Shown here in pieces: positions 25,705-32,664 of a stretch of DNA of 64,000 nt. The notes beneath the pieces are model-generated. The model was given only the letters and a program-made list of their open reading frames with translations. It was not told the DNA's origin and made no database searches. The DNA comes from UBA2336 sp964419145 (GTDB lineage: Bacteria > Bacteroidota > Bacteroidia > Cytophagales > Cyclobacteriaceae). Numbering within the stretch: position 1 is the first letter of the stretch; every line of letters starts with the position of its first letter. The DNA lies in contig CAYQOM010000001.1 of the NCBI GenBank assembly GCA_964419145.1, forward strand, positions 620,001 through 684,000, given 5' to 3'. A program made the position numbers and the translations under genes.

Positions 25705-26259
25705 ATGAAAAAATTTTTGATTCTTCTGGCCATTGGAATTGTACTAATTGGGGTATTGTGGACGGTGGTGAGCACCATTCGCCATAAGCAAACAAAATCG
25801 TTTAGCCCGGAAGATACTGCCTCCTTTACTGATGGTGAACTTAAAGTATCAGTTTGGTATAACCGTCCATACAAGAAGGGCCGCGAAATTTTTGGTGCAC
25901 TTGTTCCATACAAACAGGTGTGGAGAACAGGGGCGAATGAAGCAACGGTTTTTGAAACCAACCGCACGCTTACGTTCCGCGATCAAAAATTGCTGGCCGG
26001 TACCTACAGCCTGTGGACGATTCCGGATTCAACCAGTTGGCAAGTCATCTTCAATGCGCAACATGGCCAATGGGGAATCAACAGCAAGGGAGAAGCCAAC
26101 CGTGATCCATCCTCAGATGTGCTTACCGTTATTGTTCCTGCCATCGTGCAGGATAGAGAATTTGAACAGTTTACCATTCAATTTGATAAAACGGGCGAGG
26201 AGGCAGAGATGATTTTGCTGTGGGACAAAACCGTGGTGGCCGTTCCCTTCTCCTACTAG
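25705..26259 (+). CDS. DUF2911 family protein
   Basis: 184 residues. An N-terminal hydrophobic segment (~3-22) acts as signal anchor. The DUF2911 core is clear: VSVWYNRPYKKGREIFGALVP (split around ~55-75), VWRTGANEATVFETNRTLTF, LLAGTYSLWTIPDSTSWQVIFN and WGINSKGEANRDPSSDVL. Family function is not established; members are exported proteins in Bacteroidota. It converges on the PD40/OmpA-like gene, 3 bases apart. The upstream region is shared with the small membrane-peptide gene, in divergent orientation. Confidence 0.88.
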   Translation: MKKFLILLAIGIVLIGVLWTVVSTIRHKQTKSFSPEDTASFTDGELKVSVWYNRPYKKGREIFGALVPYKQVWRTGANEATVFETNRTLTFRDQKLLAGTYSLWTIPDSTSWQVIFNAQHGQWGINSKGEANRDPSSDVLTVIVPAIVQDREFEQFTIQFDKTGEEAEMILLWDKTVVAVPFSY

Positions 26260-26262
26260 CGT

Positions 26263-27837
26263 TTACTTAATCAGCAATCTTAATCGGGTTCTTCTTTTTT
26301 CGGGCAATACTCCCTCCTGCAAAGAGGTAGTATAGCTAAGCCTGGAAGGTTCAATGCCCTGAGCTATTAAAGCCTGTAACACTGCCTGCGCTTGCTGGTC
26401 TGTTCGGTTGTTGTGATACGTAGTTTCTATTATCGTGCTGTCGCGTGAGTAGAGCTGACCAAGCGTATCAATATCCTGTATTTGATAGATGATGGTATCG
26501 ATACGAATTTCTGTTAAGTCTGGATCGGATTGAACGGAATCTTCCGTGTATCCTTCAAACTCAACCTGTAGCTCAAAAGACCTGTCTGGCACGCTCTTCA
26601 TGAGGCGGACAAGCCTTCTGGTTTCGTTTCCAACATCGTTGAGTACGGCTGAGTGAGGTTCAAACTCCAAGCCTTCAAGCTCCACTACATCTCCGGCAGA
26701 AACCGGCTTTAGCGCTACGTCAACTTTTTGCACCAACGGGCTTTCTTCTTCTGTCATGTCAAATAACCGGGAGAAAAATGTGTAATTACCTTGCTCCGGA
26801 TCAACGGAAAGTTCGTACCGGGTTCCTTCTGTCAGGTATAAAAAGTAATACCCATTTTTATCGGGCCTTCCGGTAAAGAAGCGAGAGCGGGTGTTCAAAT
26901 CTTCTACCGAAATATAAGCTGATAGCGGTTTGCCATCTGCACCGGTAATCTGCCCTTCAAGTTTCATCACGGCTTTTGGGCGCCATTGTTCCGGAACAAG
27001 AAACTCAACCAACTCTGTTTTAAATCTGCCCGGTGCATCCTTCAATAAATAGCGGCCATTTGAAATGGAGCTAACAAACTGATCGTTTCCGGGTGTGTTT
27101 ACAAAATCCAATGGCTGAGGATCCGTCCATCGATCATTGATTTTTTTACTTACGTACAAGTCAAAGCTTCCTTTACTTGGAGAAATCGCATCGGAAGCAA
27201 AAATTAAAATATTTCCATCGGCTGAAATGCGCGGTGTTTGCGAATTGCCGGTGTTGATGTTGGCAGGAAGTTCTTCCGGTTCTTGCCACAGGCCATTGGC
27301 TCCTTTTTGGGCAACCATAATTTTACATCTTTGTGCTCCCCGTAAATCCATTTTCTGGCATCGCATAAAATACATGGTCATGCCATCGGGTGAGAACGTT
27401 GGTGTGCCCTCATGAAGTTTGGAGTTAATAGGGGCATACATGTTTTGAAAGTCGCCCCACGATGTACCCGTTACTTTTCCAGCCCAAATATCATAACCAC
27501 CGACACCTCCTGATTTTATGCTGGTGAGGTAAAGCGTTTCGCCATCGGCACTGAGGGTATAGCCTCTTTGAAAATTTAGCTTTGCATTTATATGCTTGGC
27601 GAGTTCTTTTGGCTCCGTCCAGTTGGCGCCCTCTTTTTTAGCCAAAAAAACAGCAGGTTCATATTCTCCATTGTAATCCGATGTAAATAGCAGGGTGCTG
27701 CCGTCTAAACTTATAAAAGGGGCCGAAAGATTGATGGTAGGCCTGTTGATGTTTTGAGGAAGCCTGCGCACCGCTGCCTGGCCGAAGCCATCCAACGTGG
27801 GAATTAAGGCAATCAGAAGAAGAATAATCCTGTTCAT
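26263..27837 (-). CDS. PD40 beta-propeller protein with OmpA-like C-terminus
   Basis: 524 residues from the ATG at 27837; the longer frame adds 22 non-signal residues. A signal peptide (MNRIILLLIALIPTLDGFGQ) is followed by PD40-type repeats (~45-270): SLDGSTLLFTSDYNGEY, FSPDGMTMYFMRC, ISADGNILIFASDA. A carboxypeptidase-regulatory/prealbumin-like segment (~300-380) contains GADGKPLSAYISVEDLNTR. The C-terminal ~130 residues show OmpA-like features (LVRLMKSVPDRSFELQVEFEGYTEDS; AQAVLQALIAQGIEPSRL), possibly binding peptidoglycan. Such proteins sit near gliding/type IX secretion genes in Bacteroidota, but no such neighbour is here. Divergent from the HisA-like gene. Confidence 0.83.
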   Translation of the reverse strand: MNRIILLLIALIPTLDGFGQAAVRRLPQNINRPTINLSAPFISLDGSTLLFTSDYNGEYEPAVFLAKKEGANWTEPKELAKHINAKLNFQRGYTLSADGETLYLTSIKSGGVGGYDIWAGKVTGTSWGDFQNMYAPINSKLHEGTPTFSPDGMTMYFMRCQKMDLRGAQRCKIMVAQKGANGLWQEPEELPANINTGNSQTPRISADGNILIFASDAISPSKGSFDLYVSKKINDRWTDPQPLDFVNTPGNDQFVSSISNGRYLLKDAPGRFKTELVEFLVPEQWRPKAVMKLEGQITGADGKPLSAYISVEDLNTRSRFFTGRPDKNGYYFLYLTEGTRYELSVDPEQGNYTFFSRLFDMTEEESPLVQKVDVALKPVSAGDVVELEGLEFEPHSAVLNDVGNETRRLVRLMKSVPDRSFELQVEFEGYTEDSVQSDPDLTEIRIDTIIYQIQDIDTLGQLYSRDSTIIETTYHNNRTDQQAQAVLQALIAQGIEPSRLSYTTSLQEGVLPEKRRTRLRLLIK

Positions 27838-27957
27838 GAAGCTAAAGTTAATGCATTCAGTTGGCAAATAGGCTGCCAAAAACCGCGTTCTTATTATTTT
27901 CAACTTGATGGAATTTTGACGGGTATGTGATAATTTAGCCGCTCGGTTAATAAAGCA

Positions 27958-28701
27958 ATGATCCAGGTAATTCCATCCATAGCCATACGAAAAGGGCGTG
28001 TTGTAAGAATGCGGAAGGGTGATCCTTCCAGTGTAAAGGCATATGATGAAAATCCGCTCGACTTAGCCAAGCGTTTTGAAGACCACGGCATTGAGGTCGT
28101 TCATTTGGTTGACCTTGACGGTGCCGAGCGAGGGTCACCTGTGAACTACCACATTATCGAACAGATTTCAGCCTATACCGATCTTAAAATTGATTTCACA
28201 GGAGGCATTTCAACAGATGGAGACATCAGTAAGGCCTATGAAGCAGGTGCCGATTACATTACCGCTTCGAGTATTGCAGTAACCAATCAGGAGTTGTTTG
28301 CTTCCTGGATTGTTTCTTTCGGTCGCGAAAAAATTACGCTTGGCGCAGATGTTACCGATGTGAAAAGCATGAACCTGTTGTTTCGCGGATGGCAGCGTAA
28401 ATCAGAGTTGACCTTGTTTGAACACCTGGAATATTTTCATGAACGTGGATTGAAATATGTAAAATCAACCGATGTATCGCGCGATGGTGTACTGGAGGGC
28501 CCCAACTTTGAGTTCTATCAAAACATACGCGACCGTTTTCCTGAATTGAGTGTGTTGGCAAGTGGAGGTATTCGCGGAGTAGATGACATTAAGCGCCTGA
28601 ATGAAATGGGTGTGTTCGGAGTAATTTTCGGGAAAGCCTATTATGAAGGTGTGTTAAAATTGAAAGATTTGGAGCAGTTCTTTGTTAAAAAGGAATCTTA
28701 A
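27958..28701 (+). CDS. HisA-like TIM-barrel protein missing the N-terminal catalytic Asp
   Basis: 247 residues, HisA length. HisA isomerises ProFAR to PRFAR in histidine synthesis. This protein keeps the fold landmarks: VHLVDLDGAERGSP, IKFTGGIST-type strand (IDFTGGISTDGD), LGADVTD, FRGWQRKSELTLFEHLEYF and STDVSRDGVLEGPN, then LASGGIRGVDDI. But strand one reads VIPSIAIRKGRVVRMRKGD, with Ala where the catalytic Asp of IPAIDL stands. It is not next to other his genes. It could be a diverged HisA paralogue with another role, or a HisA using different residues. It has its own strong terminator. Confidence 0.8.
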   Translation: MIQVIPSIAIRKGRVVRMRKGDPSSVKAYDENPLDLAKRFEDHGIEVVHLVDLDGAERGSPVNYHIIEQISAYTDLKIDFTGGISTDGDISKAYEAGADYITASSIAVTNQELFASWIVSFGREKITLGADVTDVKSMNLLFRGWQRKSELTLFEHLEYFHERGLKYVKSTDVSRDGVLEGPNFEFYQNIRDRFPELSVLASGGIRGVDDIKRLNEMGVFGVIFGKAYYEGVLKLKDLEQFFVKKES

Positions 28702-28709
28702 AAATTAAG

Positions 28710-28740
28710 CCCCTCGAGTACTCGAGGGGTTTTTTATTTT
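28710..28740. terminator. Bidirectional terminator between the HisA-like gene and lipoprotein gene
   Basis: A perfect 20-base palindrome, 28710-28729 (CCCCTCGAGTACTCGAGGGG), preceded by A-rich and followed by T-rich sequence. It serves the HisA-like gene from the left and the convergent lipoprotein gene ending at 28740 from the right. Confidence 0.9.
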
Positions 28741-29336
28741 TATTGGATAGCTACATTAAATGTAACTTCAATGTCAGTTTCACCAGGCCCTGGACAAGCT
28801 CCAGTCTTAGTACCCGGTTGGTGACGAAGCACAATGGTAATGGTTCCGGTGCTGGCGGCTCCAGTTTCCCAAATGGTAGTAAGTCCTACGTCTAAACCAT
28901 TATCATCCTCATCAGCATATGAATAATCGATATTTGCACCACCGCCTACGGTAAAGCAGAAAAGATGCTCATCAGCCTCTTCTTCTATTTCTTCAGTAAT
29001 ATTTTCAGCGGGGTTTACAGATTCATTCAACAGCGTTATTTCAGCGGTGTATGTTGTTGATGCAGATAGCACAGCGGCATCACCTCCTGTAGAATAAATG
29101 TATTGCGGAACACCTGCACCATCACCATCCAGATCCTTAAAGGTCATAGTAATCGGATCTCCTCCGGTTGGCGTTAATGTTGGCGTTAATGTTAGCGTTA
29201 ATGTGGTAATCAACTCCTCTTCATTGGCAGGTTCCGGATCATCGCCACAGCTTACCAGCAACAATGTTGCAAGTAAAAACGAGCCAAGAAAAAGCCTCGA
29301 CAGCCAACGGGTAACTAAATGGTTTTGTGTGTTCAT
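28740..29336 (-). CDS. Lipoprotein paired with the TonB receptor (candidate metal binding)
   Basis: 198 residues. The signal sequence ends in LLVSCGDD, so Cys ~30 is lipidated. The mature part has Thr/Leu repeats (TLTLTLTPTLTPT), then TMTFKDLDGDG and NESVNPAENITEEIEEEADEHLF, an acidic stretch with one His, and a beta-rich C-terminus ending in FNVAIQ. Similar lipoproteins lie next to TonB receptors in other Bacteroidota, sometimes named 'type 1 periplasmic binding fold' proteins; function is unproven. It begins 14 bases after the receptor stop, so the two form an operon. The 12-base tandem repeat at 29170-29205 encodes the Thr/Leu/Pro run. Confidence 0.75.
   Translation of the reverse strand: MNTQNHLVTRWLSRLFLGSFLLATLLLVSCGDDPEPANEEELITTLTLTLTPTLTPTGGDPITMTFKDLDGDGAGVPQYIYSTGGDAAVLSASTTYTAEITLLNESVNPAENITEEIEEEADEHLFCFTVGGGANIDYSYADEDDNGLDVGLTTIWETGAASTGTITIVLRHQPGTKTGACPGPGETDIEVTFNVAIQ
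29170..29205. repeat. 12-base tandem repeat inside the lipoprotein gene
   Basis: Three copies of GGCGTTAATGTT-like units (29170-29181, 29182-29193, 29194-29205; the third has two changes). The unit is a multiple of three, so copy-number change would lengthen or shorten the Thr-Leu/Pro run without a frameshift. Confidence 0.7.
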
Positions 29337-29350
29337 AAGTAATCTGGTTT

Positions 29351-31738
29351 TTAGTTATGTGAATGAAAATTATAGTTCAATCGGATAATAAAAGTTCGGC
29401 CAACATCATCGGCAAAGTAACGCAGGCGGTTCATGTAGTTGCGGTAGCTGGCGTTCCCCAGGTTTTCACCAGCCATACTTATCGACAATGTATTTTCTTT
29501 AATCGGTAGCTTAAAGCCCATCTCCACATTTATAAGTGTGTAACCAGCTGGAGCAGGTGCAATATCATATACGCGTTCACCCGTATAGTCAGGCATATCC
29601 TCCGGATAAACTGTAATGGGCGCGCGGTTTTGTTTGAGTACAACGGGAATACTTGTTTGCACAAAAAAATCTTTCAGTTTACCTACATCGGTGGTGTAGG
29701 TCAAAGCATTCTCAATTGCAATTGGCGGAATAAATATTAGCACATCATTGCGCGTGACATCTTCACCTCGAACGTAAGAGAATTTACCTGTGTATTTAAT
29801 TTTTTGAACAGGATGCCAATTTAGGGAGACATCTAGTCCCTTTAGCATGGCATCGGTTTGCTCATATTGCCATACCGAAAAATAACCGCGGATGGTTAAC
29901 CGTGAACCAACAGGCCTTAGAAAAACATAATTATCAATTGAATTTACATACACTGAAAAATCGGCCGACAAACGTTCCCCACCCAATTGCAATGAGGTAA
30001 TCCACTTGGTGCTCATTTCCTTTTTTATCAATGATTGATCGGTAAGTAATTCACCATTTGGTCGCATTAAACCCTCTTCAATGGCCGCAGTGCCGTGGTG
30101 AAGCCCCTCGCTGTATAATTCACTTACATGTGGTGGCCGTGACGAAACCCCAAGATGTGTGTTTAACCTTGCCTGTGGACTAATGTAATACGTGGCACCC
30201 AGCGACCCGGACAGGTAGTGAAAATTGAAAGATGGTTTCACTAAGTCGTTAGTGGTTGTAAAGGCAAGAACATTTAGGTGTTGGTAATCATACCGTGCCC
30301 CTGCTTCAAACAACCAATCTCGTTTTCGTACTTTTTCAATAAAGAAAAGTCCGGATGAGAAGAGTCTGTAATCCGGAATCATCGGGCGAATGCCGGTTTC
30401 TCCGGTTTCGTTTATGTTCTGTTTGTAGGTGGCGTTTATACCCATGCTACCCGAATGCCGGGGATGGTCGTGATCAAGGGACACATCCAGCACATTTGAA
30501 AAAAGCTTCATGAATAATGCAGGCCTCTCACTTCGTCCGCCTCTTCGGATATCAAATTCTCTACGCTGATTGTATTGCCCACCATAAAGCACACGAAGTT
30601 CTCCTACTCCTTTAATTTTTTGCGAAGCCTGAATTTTCAGTAACTGATGATTGATCTTTTGCTTTGGATTGGTGATGTCATACGAAAAGGGAGCAACGAA
30701 TGAAGGAGTTCCATTTTCAATGGACGATTGAAGATCGTTTTGGTTTCCGGTATGTGCCGCACGTAATATTCCAATTGTTGAATTGAAACTGCTCATGAAG
30801 ATTTCCAGCGAGCGGTTATCACCCTTGTATCCAAGGCTTCCCGAAAAATCAAGTTCACGCACACCCGTGTTTGAAAGTACATAATCCCGTGACACGAAAT
30901 CTCCGCCACGCTTGGCTGTTCCTTGCAACCGCCAGTTCCACGGATTGGAATTGTTTAGTTCGCCTTCCACCATACCCGACAAAAAAGTCATGCGGCTGTT
31001 ACTCATAAACCCTGTGTTGATTTCACCACCAAATGCGTGCGCTTTGTTATGGAGCGATGGTGGATTGATAATGATCACCCCACCTATGGCATCTGCACCA
31101 TAGCATACAGCCTCTGCACCTTTTACCACGGTAATTTCAGACGCTATGAATGGATCAATTTCCGGTGCATGTTCAATACCCCATTGCTGTCCTTCCTGAC
31201 GGATGCCGTTGTTCAGAATGAGAATGCGCTGACTGTGTAAACCGTGAATAACAGGTTTGAAAATAGCAGGCCCGACTTGGAGTGCATTAACACCCGCAAT
31301 TGTTTTTAAACTCTCACCAAGTGATTTTCCATGTTGATGATCCAGGTCATGTTCAGTAAGGCTAACCGATGTATTGCTGATGCTAGAACGCGTTTGCTGA
31401 CCAACAACTTCAATGCTGCTGAGTTCGGTAACCTCTTCGCGCAGCGTAATGGAAACCTGTTGATTTTTGGTTAGCTCAACACGTGATTCATAAGAAAAGA
31501 ATCCAATAAATTTTACGGAAAGGTTGTACGTATTGGCGCATAAGTTTTTGAACATAAAAAATCCCTGGGCATCGGTTACAGTACCATCTCCATTTAGCAT
31601 AACCGTTGCTCCAGGCATGGCTTGCCCCTCACTGTCGCGAACCATGCCCGAAAGTTTTAGTGTGCAGTTATCCTGACTTTTTGCGGGCTGCAAAAGAGCG
31701 GTTGAAAGTATGGTTAATATGATCCCGAAGCGCCTCAA
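29351..31738 (-). CDS. TonB-dependent receptor, ZnuD-like group, with regulatory-domain N-terminus
   Basis: 795 residues, TTG start (no ATG in frame upstream). Signal peptide ~1-21 (ALLQPAKSQ). A carboxypeptidase-regulatory-like domain at ~25-105 (LSGMVRDSEGQAMPGATVML). A plug with HDLDHQHGKSLGESLKTIAG, VIHGLHSQRILILNNGIRQ and VKGAEAVCYGADAIGGVIII. A barrel contains His-rich segments (DVSLDHDHPRHSG; SELYSEGLHHGTAAIEEG) and ends RTFIIRLNYNFHSHN. Histidine-rich plug and loops plus RPPHVSELY are features of ZnuD-type zinc receptors; the substrate is inferred. The dyad at 31742-31762 just upstream, overlapping the promoter, suggests metal-responsive repression. Confidence 0.82.
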   Translation of the reverse strand: MRRFGIILTILSTALLQPAKSQDNCTLKLSGMVRDSEGQAMPGATVMLNGDGTVTDAQGFFMFKNLCANTYNLSVKFIGFFSYESRVELTKNQQVSITLREEVTELSSIEVVGQQTRSSISNTSVSLTEHDLDHQHGKSLGESLKTIAGVNALQVGPAIFKPVIHGLHSQRILILNNGIRQEGQQWGIEHAPEIDPFIASEITVVKGAEAVCYGADAIGGVIIINPPSLHNKAHAFGGEINTGFMSNSRMTFLSGMVEGELNNSNPWNWRLQGTAKRGGDFVSRDYVLSNTGVRELDFSGSLGYKGDNRSLEIFMSSFNSTIGILRAAHTGNQNDLQSSIENGTPSFVAPFSYDITNPKQKINHQLLKIQASQKIKGVGELRVLYGGQYNQRREFDIRRGGRSERPALFMKLFSNVLDVSLDHDHPRHSGSMGINATYKQNINETGETGIRPMIPDYRLFSSGLFFIEKVRKRDWLFEAGARYDYQHLNVLAFTTTNDLVKPSFNFHYLSGSLGATYYISPQARLNTHLGVSSRPPHVSELYSEGLHHGTAAIEEGLMRPNGELLTDQSLIKKEMSTKWITSLQLGGERLSADFSVYVNSIDNYVFLRPVGSRLTIRGYFSVWQYEQTDAMLKGLDVSLNWHPVQKIKYTGKFSYVRGEDVTRNDVLIFIPPIAIENALTYTTDVGKLKDFFVQTSIPVVLKQNRAPITVYPEDMPDYTGERVYDIAPAPAGYTLINVEMGFKLPIKENTLSISMAGENLGNASYRNYMNRLRYFADDVGRTFIIRLNYNFHSHN

Positions 31739-31741
31739 ACT

Positions 31742-31762
31742 ATTTGCAACAAAGTTGCAAAT
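31742..31762. promoter_or_regulatory. Perfect dyad operator candidate upstream of the TonB receptor
   Basis: ATTTGCAAC-AAA-GTTGCAAAT: 9-base arms at 31742-31750 and 31754-31762 around a 3-base centre. It overlaps the 3' end of the -7 box TATATTTG (minus strand 31765-31758) and the expected start site, so bound protein would block transcription. Fur-family regulators bind dyads of this size; zinc-responsive control is inferred from the receptor type. Confidence 0.6.
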
Positions 31763-31765
31763 ATA
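31758..31765 (-). promoter_or_regulatory. -7 box for the metal-uptake receptor operon
   Basis: TATATTTG on the minus strand, exact match to TAnnTTTG. The transcription start would fall near 31752, inside the dyad, with about 13 bases of leader before the TTG at 31738. Confidence 0.6.
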
Positions 31766-31814
31766 ACAGCGAAATTGATTTTTGGGTTTAGCTAAACCGG
31801 TTTTTAAATAAAAA

Positions 31815-32186
31815 TCAGTCTACGATATCGGAGAGCTTGAAGCGCTCAATGAGGTAATAGAGGAAATTGAAATTAAGTACGGATTCATCCTGATCAGTTT
31901 TGGGCTTGGATTCAGCCTTTTTTGCGGTTGGCTTTACTTCATCAGGGGTTTCGCGGACTACAGCAGGAGATGTAGTGCCTGAGGTATTTGATTGAGCTGG
32001 GGTGTTTCTCACGTTTTTAACTTCCACATCGTTAAGCCCATCAGGCGATGGCTCAACACGGTTTTCCCTATTATTTCCGGCACCATAATCCAGATCGGGC
32101 AGACGATCATCCTGCCCAAAGGCAAAACTGAAGCAAAAAATGCCCAGTATGGATAGGAAAGCGGTCAGGTTGGTGCGGATTTTCAT
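31815..32186 (-). CDS. Hypothetical secreted protein with disordered middle
   Basis: 123 residues from the ATG at 32186. The longer frame to 32315 adds 43 residues ahead of a clear signal peptide (FLSILGIFCFSFAFGQ), so I use the short one. The mature part is Asp/Asn/Pro-rich and likely disordered (DDRLPDLDYGAGNNRENRVEPSPDG), then Lys/Glu-rich (PTAKKAESKPKTDQDES). A hydrophobic C-terminus NFNFLYYLIERFKLSDIVD is well conserved-looking and may bind a partner. Not recognised. It is monocistronic and divergent from csaA. Confidence 0.65.
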   Translation of the reverse strand: MKIRTNLTAFLSILGIFCFSFAFGQDDRLPDLDYGAGNNRENRVEPSPDGLNDVEVKNVRNTPAQSNTSGTTSPAVVRETPDEVKPTAKKAESKPKTDQDESVLNFNFLYYLIERFKLSDIVD

Positions 32187-32329
32187 ACGCGTAATGTTGT
32201 ACAAACGCAAAACAATTGCTTCTTGTTTCAGGAAAGGTAGAAATTTCGTTTGGTGCGAATTGCCTTTATTAGACAAATCTTGGGTTAAAATAGACAAACA
32301 GGCATTATTACCCATATTTTTAAGGCATT

Positions 32330-32662
32330 ATGAGCATTTCCTGGCAGGATTTTGAAAAAGTAGACATTCGGGTAGGTACTGTGGTGCGGGCAGAAAATTT
32401 TGAGGGAGCCCGTAAACCGGCCATAAAAATCTGGGTTGATTTGGGAGATTTGGGTATTAAAAAATCAAGTGCCCAGGTTACTGATTTGTATACCCCCGAA
32501 ATGTTGATTGGCAAACGTGTTGTATGCGTGGTAAACTTTCCTGAAAAACAAATAGGAAATTTTATGTCGGAAGTTTTGGTTACGGGTTTTCCGGATTCAA
32601 ACAACCGTATAGTTCTTTGTACTACAGATGGTGACGTGCCCAACGGAGCCCGTCTTTTTTGA
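32330..32662 (+). CDS. csaA: tRNA-binding domain protein CsaA
   Basis: 110 residues, matching the length of stand-alone CsaA proteins. The single EMAP-II/Trbp111-type OB fold shows VDIRVGTVVRAENFEGARKPAIKIWVDLGD-type strands (split at ~11-40), SSAQVTDLYTPEMLIGKRVVCVVNFP and MSEVLVTGFPD. CsaA binds tRNA and has been reported to act as a chaperone connected with export in Bacillus; its role here is not shown. Its stop (TGA at 32660-32662) ends 2 bases before the ATG of murF-alr at 32665, so the genes are translationally close. Confidence 0.93.
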   Translation: MSISWQDFEKVDIRVGTVVRAENFEGARKPAIKIWVDLGDLGIKKSSAQVTDLYTPEMLIGKRVVCVVNFPEKQIGNFMSEVLVTGFPDSNNRIVLCTTDGDVPNGARLF

Positions 32663-32664
32663 TC

